Shown: piece by piece, positions 18,390 to 28,276 of the stretch
Layout: every line of letters starts with the position of its first letter
Numbering within the stretch: the stretch's first letter is position 1
From: Shewanella sp. Isolate13
Lineage (GTDB): Bacteria > Pseudomonadota > Gammaproteobacteria > Enterobacterales > Shewanellaceae
DNA: 64,000 nucleotides
Assembly (NCBI RefSeq): GCF_022398325.1
Contig: NZ_JAKEVD010000009.1
Location: 80,864-144,863, forward strand
Reading direction: 5' to 3'
Program-made: the position numbers and the translations under genes
Notes under the pieces: generated by a model
The model's input: only the letters and a program-made list of their open reading frames with translations
Databases searched by the model: none
Told to the model about the DNA's origin: nothing

Positions 18390-19880
18390 CTAGCGCGACA
18401 AGTAACGGGTTTCTAGATGTTTCTTGAAGTGAGCAGGATTGAGCGTCTCAGCTGTAGATTGACGCATTAGCTCATCGATACTGAGTAGGCTGCCCTGGGA
18501 CCAGACTTTATCATTTAACCAGCCCATGACACTGGTGAGATTACCTGAGTCTATTAGGTGTTCTACGCAGCCGAGCTCTGTTTCCATCGCGGCTCTAAAT
18601 TGCGCTGCATACATGGCACCTAAGGTGTAACTCGGGAAGTAGCCGAGCTCGCCAACCGCCCAATGGATATCTTGCATACAACCATTCTTATAATCACCAT
18701 CGGTATTGATCCCTAATAGTGACTGCATATGCGCCGACCAGAAATCGGGTAGATCGGCAACGGCCAACTCGCCACTAACCAGTGCCTTTTCCGCCTCAAA
18801 ACGCAGTAATATATGGCACGGGTAGGTGACCTCATCGGCATCGACTCGAATAAGCCCCGGGTTGACTCGAGTGTAGATGTTGGTCAACTGACTATGGTTC
18901 AACTGACTGCCCAATGTAGAGGTTAAATGGGGCTCAATCAGCTTAAGGAAAGCAGGGCCGCGGCCAATTTGCATCTCACAAAATAGGCTTTGACTCTCGT
19001 GCAGTGCCATCGAGCGCGCTACTCCTGCTGGTTGCCCATGCCATGCCTTAGGTAGACCCTGCTCATACTTCGCATGACCGGTTTCATGGACTATGCCCAT
19101 CAAGCCACTGGTAAAGTCGGCTTCATCGTAACGTGTCGTTAGACGTACGTCACTGGCAACACCGCCACAGAAGGGGTGACTACTGATATCGAGTCGGCCG
19201 CGGTTAAAATCAAAGCCTAAGATGTTCATGACTTCACGCCCTAGCTTGGCCTGACTCTCTGCGCTGGCTGTTGGAATGGTGAACTTAGGTTCAGATTTCT
19301 GCTTGTCTTGCACCTGCTGGATCAACTGCGGCAACCAGCTCTTTAAATTGCCAAAGATCTGCTCAAGACTCGCCGTTGTCATGCCAGGCTCGAATTTATC
19401 GAGCAATGCATCGTAAGGGGAGACATTTTGCGCCTCGGCGCGAATAGTCGCTTCCTCTTTGACGAGTTGCATTAGGTGTTCGAGATTAGGCTTAAAACCT
19501 TGCCAGTCATTATTTTTGCGCTGCTCACGCCAAGCTTGTTCGCAGCGATAGGCGGCCTTTGTCTTAGCCTCTACAAGCTCACCCGGTACAACATTGGCCT
19601 GAAGATATTGGTAGCGCATCTCAACGAGGTTAGCCTGCTGCTGTTTTGTCAGCGGTAACTCTCCGGCGTCATTAATGGTCTGCGCCAGCATGGGAGCTGT
19701 CTTTAGGGAGTGAATATGTTTGGCAAGCTCAGCCATCGCTGCGCCGCGTGCTTCACCGCCCCCCATAGGCATCATGGTGGCCTGATCCCAATCACCCAGT
19801 GCGCTTAGGTGCTCGAAGTGGCTAATGCTTTGAAAGTGCTTCACTAAGGTATCGTAATGAGGGTTGCTTTGTGCGCTCAT
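18390..19880 (-). CDS. M32-family metallocarboxypeptidase
   Basis: Zinc carboxypeptidase of the Taq-carboxypeptidase family, which removes C-terminal residues from peptides. From the ATG at 19880 it has 496 residues, the usual family length. The HEXXH zinc site is HETGH, residues 265-269, in GIVHETGHAKYEQG. Other family features are HPFCGGVASDVRLTTRY before it and LHESQSLFCEMQIGRG after it. An in-frame TTG at 19895 gives a 5-residue longer protein with a better-placed purine stretch (CCGGA), so the exact start is not settled. It stands alone. Confidence 0.93.
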   Translation of the reverse strand: MSAQSNPHYDTLVKHFQSISHFEHLSALGDWDQATMMPMGGGEARGAAMAELAKHIHSLKTAPMLAQTINDAGELPLTKQQQANLVEMRYQYLQANVVPGELVEAKTKAAYRCEQAWREQRKNNDWQGFKPNLEHLMQLVKEEATIRAEAQNVSPYDALLDKFEPGMTTASLEQIFGNLKSWLPQLIQQVQDKQKSEPKFTIPTASAESQAKLGREVMNILGFDFNRGRLDISSHPFCGGVASDVRLTTRYDEADFTSGLMGIVHETGHAKYEQGLPKAWHGQPAGVARSMALHESQSLFCEMQIGRGPAFLKLIEPHLTSTLGSQLNHSQLTNIYTRVNPGLIRVDADEVTYPCHILLRFEAEKALVSGELAVADLPDFWSAHMQSLLGINTDGDYKNGCMQDIHWAVGELGYFPSYTLGAMYAAQFRAAMETELGCVEHLIDSGNLTSVMGWLNDKVWSQGSLLSIDELMRQSTAETLNPAHFKKHLETRYLSR

Positions 19881-19895
19881 AGTATCTGATTTCAA

Positions 19896-20376
19896 TCCGG
19901 TTATTTGTCGTTATGCTAGCACAAAATTCAATTTTTCAATGGTTATTTCCCTATCGCCAACCTAGGCGCAGCTTGGCATGAGAGTCTCGCGTTATTGATG
20001 AAAGGCTGATTTTAACGGCGCTAGCCAAGTTGAATGGACGTAAAATAAAATCAACGTGTTTTTATTCAACTTTTCGATATTTAAATTCATCGGTGGTAAG
20101 GACATAGGGCGGTTATTTTTCCCCTTAAATAGATGAGGTTCAGCTGCCGTCACCATTTTGGACGCCTGAATAATACTTTTGAACTATTATTCAACATAAA
20201 TGTAATCACTAAATGTTACGCTTGTTAATAAATTGTTATTTCATAAGGGCTGTGCTAGGTTGATTTTCGTGTTCCGGTTTTTTTAACCAATAAACCACTA
20301 AAAATAAGTTTAAAAAACTAATAATAAATTGGGCTTGGGTTTGCGGCCTAATATCATGATTTTGGAGCGAATAAAT
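19896..20376. promoter_or_regulatory. Long AT-rich leader/promoter region of the subtilase gene
   Basis: About 480 bp without a credible gene between two divergent peptidase genes. It contains a 9-bp inverted repeat, TGAATAATA (20167-20175) and TATTATTCA (20185-20193), that looks like a dimeric operator or hairpin. AT-rich sequence then runs up to the ribosome-binding site GGAG at 20363-20366. The regulator is unknown. Confidence 0.5.
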
Positions 20377-22203
20377 ATGAGATTAACAAAAGTAGCTACG
20401 GCTCTCGTCGCCTTGTCTCTCGGTGTTTCAGCAGGTGCTGCGGCTAGCGAAAGGTATGTTATTCAGGTCGATAATGATAAGAAAGGCGTGATTAAGGCAC
20501 TTGCTAAGAAGATCGGCGGGGAACTGAACTTAGATGGTAACGGCTTTATCGCGGCGACTTTTTCAGGAAAGGACCTATCTCAAGTTAAAGGTTTACTCAA
20601 TAATCCACATGTTAAGTTAGTTGAGGTGGATCAGCCTCGTTTTCTGATGTCGTTTAGCGATGATGCGGGTAATCCAATGACTCAGCAAGTCACGCCTTAT
20701 GCGGTTTATCAATCAAACGTTAATGATATTGGGTTCAACGCCAGCGCAGGTATGAAGGTCTGCGTTATCGACTCAGGTTTAGATAGAAGCAATCAAGATT
20801 TTGCTTGGAACAATATCAGTGGTGATAACGATAGCGGCACAGGTAACTGGGACGAAAACGGTGGCCCACACGGTACACACGTAGCCGGTACGATTGGCGC
20901 TGCAGATAATAATATCGGTGTGGTGGGTATGGCACCGGGCGTTGATATGCATATTATTAAAGTATTTAATGCCGATGGCTGGGGTTATTCATCTGATCTC
21001 GCTCATGCAGCAAACCTATGTAGCGATGCGGGCGCGAACATTATTAGTATGAGTTTAGGTGGTGGAGGCTCGAACTCTACCGAGTCTAACGCGTTTCAAT
21101 CATTCAGTGATGCCGGTGGTTTAGTCCTCGCCGCTGCGGGTAACGATGGTAATAGTGTTCGCTCTTACCCAGCAGGTTACCCTTCGGTGATGATGGTCGG
21201 AGCCAATGACGCAAATGACGCCATTGCCGACTTCTCACAATTCCCAAGCTGTACGACGGGGCGCGGCAAGAAGCAGCGCACCGATACCAGTATCTGTGTA
21301 GAGATCGCGGCAGGCGGTGTCGATACGCTATCTACTTATCCTGCGGGTATGGCAACAGCCTCCAACATGAGCCTTGATGGTAATCCGTTAGCCAGTTCTG
21401 CAATGGAGAACTCTGGTTCTGTAAATGGCAGTACCTACTTTATGGGAACGGCCGAAACGACAGATTCAAATGCGAATGGTAAGGTCTGTGTTATCGACCG
21501 TGGTGTTATCTCATTCCATGACAAAGTACTGAATTGTGAAACATCAGGTGGTGTCGGTGCCATTATCATCAACAATGAGCCTGGCATGCTTTACGGCACA
21601 TTAGGTGATACAAATGCGACAACGATTCCGGCCGTTGGTGCGACATTTGAAGACAGAGCGTCGATCGTTGCTGCAAGCACTGCAGAGCTTTCAATTGGCA
21701 CATCTGATTACGGCTTTATGAGCGGAACATCGATGGCGACACCTGCGGTATCGGGGATCGCTGCACGTGTTTGGTCTAACCATAACCAGTGTACGGGTGA
21801 AGAGATCCGTGCGGCGCTAAATGCGAGCGCAAGAGACTCGGGGGCTAACGGCCACGATGTGTACTTCGGTCACGGTATTGTTGATGCACAGGCTGCCGAT
21901 GCATACCTAACGGCAAATGGTTGTTCAGGTGGTGACGGTGGCGGTGATCCTGGTACAGGTGATGGCCTGACCGTAACGACGAATCACTACAAACAAAGAG
22001 GCGTTAAGATTGTTGAGCTGAGCTTTAGTGGCGCAGCGGGTAGCAGTGTCGATGTTTATCGTAACGGTACGCAAATTGATACAGCCTCTAGTGCAGCGAC
22101 TTATACCGACAGCATTAGCACTAAAGGTGGTGGAACCTACACTTACAAGGCTTGTGATACAGGAACAACAACTTGTAGTGCAGATGTCAGCGTGACTTTC
22201 TAA
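20377..22203 (+). CDS. Secreted subtilisin-like serine protease (S8) with PA insert
   Basis: An extracellular protease of 608 residues from the ATG at 20377, chosen because GGAG lies 10 nt upstream and a clean signal peptide follows (MRLTKVATALVALSLG, cut after about residue 24). An I9-type propeptide (about 25-95) is followed by the S8 domain: D132 in VIDSGLD, H165 in HGTHVAG, oxyanion N256 in AAGND and S452 in GTSMATP. A protease-associated insert (about 310-435) lies between N256 and S452. A glycine-rich linker and a small beta-sandwich end domain (about 530-608) complete it. It is probably secreted by the Sec pathway for protein degradation outside the cell. A terminator follows. Confidence 0.95.
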   Translation: MRLTKVATALVALSLGVSAGAAASERYVIQVDNDKKGVIKALAKKIGGELNLDGNGFIAATFSGKDLSQVKGLLNNPHVKLVEVDQPRFLMSFSDDAGNPMTQQVTPYAVYQSNVNDIGFNASAGMKVCVIDSGLDRSNQDFAWNNISGDNDSGTGNWDENGGPHGTHVAGTIGAADNNIGVVGMAPGVDMHIIKVFNADGWGYSSDLAHAANLCSDAGANIISMSLGGGGSNSTESNAFQSFSDAGGLVLAAAGNDGNSVRSYPAGYPSVMMVGANDANDAIADFSQFPSCTTGRGKKQRTDTSICVEIAAGGVDTLSTYPAGMATASNMSLDGNPLASSAMENSGSVNGSTYFMGTAETTDSNANGKVCVIDRGVISFHDKVLNCETSGGVGAIIINNEPGMLYGTLGDTNATTIPAVGATFEDRASIVAASTAELSIGTSDYGFMSGTSMATPAVSGIAARVWSNHNQCTGEEIRAALNASARDSGANGHDVYFGHGIVDAQAADAYLTANGCSGGDGGGDPGTGDGLTVTTNHYKQRGVKIVELSFSGAAGSSVDVYRNGTQIDTASSAATYTDSISTKGGGTYTYKACDTGTTTCSADVSVTF

Positions 22204-22221
22204 GTTTTTCTACATAATAAG

Positions 22222-22249
22222 AAGGCCTGCTTGATGCAGGCCTTTTTAT
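22222..22249 (+). terminator. Subtilase gene terminator
   Basis: A 9-bp GC-rich stem (AAGGCCTGC / GCAGGCCTT) with a 5-nt loop and a T tract, about 20 nt after the stop codon. Confidence 0.92.
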
Positions 22250-22287
22250 ATTCAAGCAATGCTGAACATACACTTGGTCAAGGGGTC

Positions 22288-22926
22288 TTAAAGCGCTTGC
22301 AGTATCGTGAGTGCTGGCTGTAAGTTTTTTGGCCAAACTTGGTAGGCTTTATGATGCTTGATCAAAGAGCTCTTCTTATTGCCAGGGCTTAGCAGTAAGT
22401 TGTGGCGATAAGCCAGCTCGGCGAACTTGGTTTCATCGGCACGAACATAAAGGGTGATTGGTTTGATAATCTCATCACCATCAATGCGCTGAGTAAATTG
22501 CTCTTCTGAAATAACCAAGCTATTACAGCCATCGCTATCAAGCTTAAGTTTCTTGGTAACTTCTTCATCGGTGATGACAATCCAATCTTGGCTTTCAAGC
22601 TCAGCTAACATTGATTTAAGACACTGACCTAGACCCGTTTGCTTGTCGCTAATATAGCTATATTGCGCCTTAATCTTCTCGAGTAAAGTCTTAAGTTCAG
22701 CGCCCGCACCCATGCTGCGGCCTTGACGTACCCACAGAGTTAAATCATCGGCAACTAACTTTGAAAAGGTGCGCTGCTTTAATGCGGTTACCATCCAGCT
22801 GCAAAGAAAATGACTCTCAGCTGCGGGTGTTCTTACGCTACTACTCTTAGCGCTCGCTTCAGAAAGAGCCTTAAGTCCGGCATTAGCGAACTCTAAAACA
22901 GCTTGGTTATAGGTGATATCTGACAT
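22288..22926 (-). CDS. DUF2913-like protein
   Basis: A 212-residue cytoplasmic protein. The stretch LCSWMVTALKQRTFSKLVADDL and the WVRQGRSMGAGAELKTLLEKI segment (about residues 40-90) match my memory of DUF2913, a family limited largely to Vibrio and Shewanella relatives. There are no membrane segments and no recognisable catalytic residues. The function is unknown. It stands alone, converging on the subtilase terminator. Confidence 0.7.
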   Translation of the reverse strand: MSDITYNQAVLEFANAGLKALSEASAKSSSVRTPAAESHFLCSWMVTALKQRTFSKLVADDLTLWVRQGRSMGAGAELKTLLEKIKAQYSYISDKQTGLGQCLKSMLAELESQDWIVITDEEVTKKLKLDSDGCNSLVISEEQFTQRIDGDEIIKPITLYVRADETKFAELAYRHNLLLSPGNKKSSLIKHHKAYQVWPKNLQPALTILQAL

Positions 22927-23064
22927 TGTTTCTCCGCCGTGTTGGCGTGATAAAAAGTGACGGCATGAGGATTATACCTAATGGCCTTACAAGTACGAAA
23001 TTAACTTTCTACTCAATATGCCAAACAAAATATTTGCCTGTTAAATCGTCGTTATGATTAAAAA

Positions 23065-23082
23065 AGGCACCAAAAGGTGCCT
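23065..23082 (-). terminator. Terminator downstream of rhlE-like gene
   Basis: A 7-bp stem (AGGCACC / GGTGCCT) with a 4-nt loop. On the minus strand a T-run follows, so it terminates the helicase gene that ends at 23120. Confidence 0.85.
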
Positions 23083-23119
23083 GTTTTGTTTATAAAATAA
23101 TTTGGTGTCCGTACAGCGA

Positions 23120-24418
23120 TTATTTTATCTTCTTGATCTTAGCTGTCGATGAGTTTTTCACTTTCACACGGCGTCCTTGCATGTTTTTCTCTGCAATCAC
23201 CTGGGCACCTGCGTTATCGACACGCTGCTGTTTCTTGGCGAAACTACGGCGCTTTTGCAGTTGTTTGATCAATAGATCGCGGCTGCCAACTTCGTAACCA
23301 GGAATGCTAATACGGCGCAGCTGCTGACCGATTAACTTTTCGATATCTGCAAGAGTGCGCTCTTCCTCGCGGCTCACAAATGAGATAGCCACGCCTGATT
23401 TACCCGCACGACCAGTACGGCCAATACGGTGAACATAATCTTCAGCAAGGAAAGGTAGATCGTAGTTAACTACGTACTCTAAGCCTTGAATGTCCAGACC
23501 ACGGGCAGCAACTTCGGTCGCCACTAGCACGCGCATTTTGCCCTCTTTAAACTCACGAAGAGCACGACGACGGCTACCTTGGGCTTTTTCGCCGTGAACA
23601 ACGGCAGTTGGAATACCATCAAGGTTTAGCTCTTTTTCAAGCTTGTCTGCAGCATCGCGGGTGGCGGTAAAGACGAGCACCTGTCGCCAGTTTTTCTTGC
23701 CGATAAGCTCTGACAATAGCTCACGCTTACGGCGTTGCTCTACAGGGTAAACCACTTGGCTTACCGTTATCGCAGTGGTGTTTTGCTTGTCGGCTGCAAT
23801 CACATTAGGTTTTACCATCATCTCATTAGCAAGTTGCTTCACTGCCGATGAGAAGGTGGCCGAAAACAGTAAGTTTTGGCGCTTCTTGTTTACAGCCTGC
23901 AGAATTTTTTGAATATCGGCACTAAAGCCCATATCTAACATGCGGTCTGCTTCATCGAGTACTAGAGACTCAACGTTTGACAGGCTTAGGTTACAGGCAA
24001 CAATGTGCTCAAGCAGGCGGCCAGGCGTTGCGATAATGATATCTGCACCGCGCTTTAATTTGGTTGCTTGAGTATCTGTTTTTACGCCACCGAAAACAGT
24101 TACGACTTTGACGTCTAGGTATTTGGCATAATCATTGATGTTGTCTGCAATTTGCATTGCCAGCTCACGAGTCGGGGTCAAGATCAACGCGCGTGCATTT
24201 GAACGGCCCGTGGTGCTTGGGTTATCTAACATCTTTTGCAAGATAGGCAGAGCGAAAGCGGCGGTTTTACCCGTCCCGGTTTGTGCACTGGCCAGTACGT
24301 CTTGACCGCGACGAACGGCTGGGATCGCTTGCTGCTGAATTGGTGTCATTTTTTCATAACCACATTCAGAGATTGCGCGCAAAATCTCAGGAGCAAAACT
24401 AAAAGATTCAAATCTCAT
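23120..24418 (-). CDS. rhlE: RhlE-like DEAD-box RNA helicase
   Basis: An ATP-dependent RNA helicase of 432 residues, probably active in ribosome assembly or mRNA turnover. Motifs in order: MRFESFSFAPEILRAI and GYEKMTPIQQQAIP (Q motif), AQTGTGKT, PTRELA, TPGRLLEH, DEADRMLDMGF, FSATF, ARGLDIQ and HRIGRTGRAG. The C-terminus after residue 370 is basic. The overall sequence is closest to RhlE, although the tail differs from the E. coli protein. It is the second DEAD-box gene in this window and differs clearly from the one at 1799. A minus-strand terminator lies at 23065-23082. Confidence 0.93.
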   Translation of the reverse strand: MRFESFSFAPEILRAISECGYEKMTPIQQQAIPAVRRGQDVLASAQTGTGKTAAFALPILQKMLDNPSTTGRSNARALILTPTRELAMQIADNINDYAKYLDVKVVTVFGGVKTDTQATKLKRGADIIIATPGRLLEHIVACNLSLSNVESLVLDEADRMLDMGFSADIQKILQAVNKKRQNLLFSATFSSAVKQLANEMMVKPNVIAADKQNTTAITVSQVVYPVEQRRKRELLSELIGKKNWRQVLVFTATRDAADKLEKELNLDGIPTAVVHGEKAQGSRRRALREFKEGKMRVLVATEVAARGLDIQGLEYVVNYDLPFLAEDYVHRIGRTGRAGKSGVAISFVSREEERTLADIEKLIGQQLRRISIPGYEVGSRDLLIKQLQKRRSFAKKQQRVDNAGAQVIAEKNMQGRRVKVKNSSTAKIKKIK

Positions 24419-24516
24419 GATTGAGGAGTCCTATGTTCAACAATTCAATTGCTAACAGGCAGAGCTAGCATTCTATCTATACCATTAAAATGGCGGTCGC
24501 GGAGTATAGCAAACTT

Positions 24517-24785
24517 TTATACCAATCAGTATAAGAAACTGTTCTACTCAGAGCGTTTTTGGCAAACTAATTCAAGGCGAATAGATGATGGAATAGTGGA
24601 TCCCTTGTGAAGCTATTCAACATTGAAGTGGGCCGCCCAAAACGCTCCTGAAAGGCGACTTTTAGCGCTTATGATGCTGCGTTAACAAGCTTAAACGTAG
24701 AATAACTATGCTCCTCACTCGTTGCCTTGCCTCACAAGCGCTAAATTCTCGCTGAGCGAAAAGATCTTTATACTGATTGGTATTA
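24517..24785. mobile_element. MITE-like element with matching terminal inverted repeats
   Basis: A non-coding block of about 269 bp bounded by near-identical inverted ends: TTATACCAATCAGTATAA at 24517-24534 and TTATACTGATTGGTATTA at 24768-24785. No coding sequence of useful length lies inside, so it is non-autonomous. The flanking TTA on both sides could be a short target duplication. A solitary copy of the terminal sequence occurs at 51266-51280. It sits between rhlE and the aminopeptidase P gene. Confidence 0.75.
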
Positions 24786-24838
24786 GGTTAAAACCTGCAC
24801 TTTTTCAATGGCTATTTAGGGGGTGGGGCATTAAAAAA

Positions 24839-24856
24839 GCAGCGCCGAGGCGCTGC
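24839..24856 (-). terminator. Aminopeptidase P terminator
   Basis: A 7-bp GC-rich stem (GCAGCGC / GCGCTGC) with a 4-nt loop. On the minus strand it is followed by TTTTTT. It lies 27 nt after the stop of the aminopeptidase gene. Confidence 0.88.
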
Positions 24857-24882
24857 CGTTATTAAAGTGGTTTATGGCAAAG

Positions 24883-26670
24883 TTAAATAGCCGCCGTCAC
24901 TTTATTTAACCAGTCTAAATCATCACCCTGCATAAATGGCGAGAGTTTTTCTCTAACTTGCTGATGATATTGGTTAAACCAGCTAACTTCTGCATCAGTT
25001 AGGTATTTTTTATCGATTAAGCGAGCGTCCATAGGAATAAAGGTTAACGCCTCAAATTCCAACATCTCTCGTTCGCTATTAGCTAAGGCTTCACAAGGGC
25101 GGACGGCGATTAAGTTTTCTAATCGAATGCCAAATTCATCGGCGCGGTAGTAGCCTGGCTCGTTTGATAATACCATGCCTTCGAGCAGCGCCACATTTGA
25201 GCGCCCCTTAGCGATACCTTGTGGGCCTTCATGGACACTCAGGTAATGACCGACGCCGTGACCCGTGCCGTGATCAAAGTCGAAGCCGTGTTGCCACAGG
25301 TATTGGCGAGCAAATGAGTCGAGCTGCATGCCGCTTGTGCCTTTAGGGAACTTGGCTTGGTCGATTGCGATATGTCCCTTTAGCACTAAGGTCACCATCT
25401 TTCTCTGCTCATCGGTAACATCCCCAATGGCAATGGTACGGGTGACATCTGTGGTGCCATCTAAATATTGTGCGCCAGAGTCAACAAGGTAGATGCTGTT
25501 CATCTGCATTTGCGCTGGCGTGCCATTGTTGTGGTTATAGTGACACATGGCTGCATTGCCGCCGGTCGCTGAAATCGTATCGAAGCTTGGTTCTTGATAC
25601 ATAGGATCGCTTAAGCGGAAGCTCTCCAGTTTTTCGGCAAGCAGGGCTTCATCATAGAGACGGTTCGCGTTAACTTCGCGGTCTAGCCAGGCAAGGAAGC
25701 GGCTCACTGCCACGCCGTCACGAATATGGCAGGCTTTCATGCCAGCCAGTTCCGCTTCATTTTTTTGAGCCTTAGGCAAGGCTACCGGATCGCTACCCGC
25801 AATAAGCTGTGCGCCAGCATCTTGAGCGGTCAGTTGTAGCCAAGCGTTGCAGCTATCAGGACTGGCTAACACTTTACAGCCGCTTAAGCTGAGCAGTTCA
25901 GCGGCCAGCTCAGATTCCGCTTTAAAGCTGACGCCTTCACCGACGTGATCGATAACGTTTTCAGGTAACTTGTTGAGATCGGTGAAGAGCAACATATCGC
26001 CATTGGCGTGCAGTAGGGCAGTACCTAATACCACAGGCAAGCAAGGAATGTCTTTGCCGCGAATATTGAGTAGCCAACAGAACGAATCGAGTGCCGAGAT
26101 AATGGCAATGTCCGCGCCCTGTTTCTTGATCTCTGAGCCTATGGTTTTACGCTTCTCTAGGCTGCTTCGTCCCGCGCTTTGTTCGCTAAATAGCATGACT
26201 GGGGTAGATGTTGGCGTGGGTCTATCGTGCCAATTCAGATCAATCGGGTTTTGCGCAACCTGTACCAGTTCAATTTGCGCCTTAGCCAATTCGCCATGGG
26301 TTTGATTAAACCAGGCCAAAGTGTGCAGGCGCGCATCGAAACCGACTTTGGCATTTTCGCCTAGCTGCTCAATTAACCATTGAGCTTGCGGCGTGTCGTG
26401 TAGGCTTAAGTAATCAAATAGCGCGGCATCCACTTGCTGACGCACCTGTACCGTATAACGGCCATCGACAAAAATCGCAGCACTGTCCTTGAGGACGATA
26501 ATCATGCCTGCCGAACCGGTAAAACCGCTGGCCCATAGCATGCGTTCATTATGCGCTGGTACGTATTCGCCTAAGTATTCGTCGGCTCTAGGAATAATAA
26601 AAGCATCCAGATTGGATTTGGCCATTTCTGTGCGAATGGCGCCGAGGCGTGCTGCAATTGTATTTGACAT
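24883..26670 (-). CDS. Xaa-Pro aminopeptidase (M24B)
   Basis: Cytoplasmic dinuclear-metal peptidase that removes the N-terminal residue before proline. At 595 residues it is the three-domain XPNPEP1-like form: two creatinase-like N-terminal domains (about 1-310) and a C-terminal pita-bread domain. The metal ligands are recognisable in VDSGAQYLDGTTDVTRT, in HGTGHGVGHYLSVHEGP, in SNEPGYY and in GIRLENL. A C-terminal segment with DARLIDKKYLTDAEVSWFNQYH is typical of the long form. It is monocistronic, with its own terminator. It is distinct from the shorter M24 protein at 30262. Confidence 0.94.
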   Translation of the reverse strand: MSNTIAARLGAIRTEMAKSNLDAFIIPRADEYLGEYVPAHNERMLWASGFTGSAGMIIVLKDSAAIFVDGRYTVQVRQQVDAALFDYLSLHDTPQAQWLIEQLGENAKVGFDARLHTLAWFNQTHGELAKAQIELVQVAQNPIDLNWHDRPTPTSTPVMLFSEQSAGRSSLEKRKTIGSEIKKQGADIAIISALDSFCWLLNIRGKDIPCLPVVLGTALLHANGDMLLFTDLNKLPENVIDHVGEGVSFKAESELAAELLSLSGCKVLASPDSCNAWLQLTAQDAGAQLIAGSDPVALPKAQKNEAELAGMKACHIRDGVAVSRFLAWLDREVNANRLYDEALLAEKLESFRLSDPMYQEPSFDTISATGGNAAMCHYNHNNGTPAQMQMNSIYLVDSGAQYLDGTTDVTRTIAIGDVTDEQRKMVTLVLKGHIAIDQAKFPKGTSGMQLDSFARQYLWQHGFDFDHGTGHGVGHYLSVHEGPQGIAKGRSNVALLEGMVLSNEPGYYRADEFGIRLENLIAVRPCEALANSEREMLEFEALTFIPMDARLIDKKYLTDAEVSWFNQYHQQVREKLSPFMQGDDLDWLNKVTAAI

Positions 26671-26925
26671 TCAAACTCCGTTATCAGCCTTCGAGTCCAG
26701 TTAAAGTGTGGGCTTGAGGCTGTTTATTTTTGTACGAATTTAGCGCGGAGATTATCACAAAGTGCATTTGCTGGGGAGGTTCACAGCATATTTTAATCTC
26801 GCGCCTTTATTGCAAGTGTTAACCAAAGTGGACAAATTGTTTATAAAATTGTGTTTGCATGCCAGTATAGCTCGAGTGACTTATTGGTAAGTAAGGGCTA
26901 AAGCGGTGAATAGGAGCATAGGTTT

Positions 26926-28113
26926 ATGCCATTTAATGTTTGGCTATTAACACTCGCGCAGGCGTTTGCCATGAGTGCCACCCCTATGATGATGTTACTC
27001 GGTGGTTTAATTGGCGCCGATATCGCACCATCTCCAGAAATGGCAACGCTCCCCATTGCTTTTATGGTGATAGGTCTCGCGCTGTCAGTACTGCCAGTAT
27101 CGAGATTGATGCAGCGCTTTGGCCGTAAACCAGTATTTGTTGGCGGTGCATTACTCGGTGCTTGCTCAGGACTAGTTGCTGCGTTTGCGACATCGCAGCA
27201 AAGCTTTGCCCTATTTTGTCTTAGCGCGGTGATGCTCGGCGCAGCGGGAGCTGTGGTGCAGCAGTACCGCTTCGCGGCAATGGAGTCGGTCGACGAGCCG
27301 TTGATTGCTAAGGCCGCATCACGAGTGTTACTCGGTGGTCTCGCTGCGGCAGTTATCGGGCCTGAGCTGGCCGTTTTAGGTGCTAAGCTCTGGCCACAGG
27401 CCTATGTTGGAGCATTTTTCTGTCTCACTTTGGTGAGTCTTATTGCCGCAGTGATCTTGAGCTTTTATCGAGAGAGGGAATTTGACAGAGACGGTAGCGC
27501 GCAGCAGGTTCAGGATAAGGCACGCCCCTTATCCGAGATTTTAACTCAGTCACAGCTGTGGGTAGCGGTTGCGGGCGCTACCTTAGGTTACGCCATGATG
27601 AGTTTTGTGATGACGGCCACGCCTTTACATATGCATCATGTTGAGCATCACTCTCTTACTGACACTAAGTGGGTGATACAGAGCCATATTATTGCCATGT
27701 ACTTGCCCTCCCTATTTAGTGGAGTATTGGTGGCGCGTTTGGGGGTATCTAAAATGATGCTGCTTGGACTATTGGCTTATCTTGTTACCATCATTAGCGC
27801 AATCATTGGACGCGATCTACTTAACTACTGGACAGCCTTAGTTCTGCTCGGCATTGGTTGGAATTTCTTATTTGTTGCCGGTACCTCCCTATTACCTCGT
27901 TGTTATGACAAGAGTGAGCGCTATAAGGTGCAATCCTTTAACGATAGCTTTGTGTTTGGTGCTCAAGCGTTGGCATCACTCAGTGCAGGCTGGGTGATCC
28001 ACCAGCTAGGCTGGAACATATTGCTAATCAGTTGTCTTCCCTTGATTGGGGCGCAGTTACTGCTTATCTCATGGTGGAAGTGGAGTAGGAGTAAGCAGGC
28101 ATCGAGTCTTTAA
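26926..28113 (+). CDS. MFS transporter
   Basis: An inner-membrane carrier of 395 residues with about 12 membrane helices. The MFS signature between helices 2 and 3 reads RLMQRFGRKPVFVGGALLG (about residues 61-79). No substrate-specific motif is recognised. Drug or metabolite export is the usual role for such YfcJ/YcaD-like proteins, but this is not shown here. The start ATG at 26926 follows GGAGCATAGGTTT. It is divergent from the aminopeptidase gene, and the ROK gene follows after 163 nt on the same strand. Confidence 0.9.
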   Translation: MPFNVWLLTLAQAFAMSATPMMMLLGGLIGADIAPSPEMATLPIAFMVIGLALSVLPVSRLMQRFGRKPVFVGGALLGACSGLVAAFATSQQSFALFCLSAVMLGAAGAVVQQYRFAAMESVDEPLIAKAASRVLLGGLAAAVIGPELAVLGAKLWPQAYVGAFFCLTLVSLIAAVILSFYREREFDRDGSAQQVQDKARPLSEILTQSQLWVAVAGATLGYAMMSFVMTATPLHMHHVEHHSLTDTKWVIQSHIIAMYLPSLFSGVLVARLGVSKMMLLGLLAYLVTIISAIIGRDLLNYWTALVLLGIGWNFLFVAGTSLLPRCYDKSERYKVQSFNDSFVFGAQALASLSAGWVIHQLGWNILLISCLPLIGAQLLLISWWKWSRSKQASSL

Positions 28114-28276
28114 TCTCATATTTGCCATTTGTCTTTTTTCGGATGTGCGATAAGCCTCAAGTGACCCAAATTAAAGTCGTTGCAGTAACTTTCTCCCTAA
28201 GTCTTTATTATGTATAATTTTGTTGGGTATGGCGGAGGTTTTTGAATCGGATATTTCTGCATTAATGGAGTGGTAA

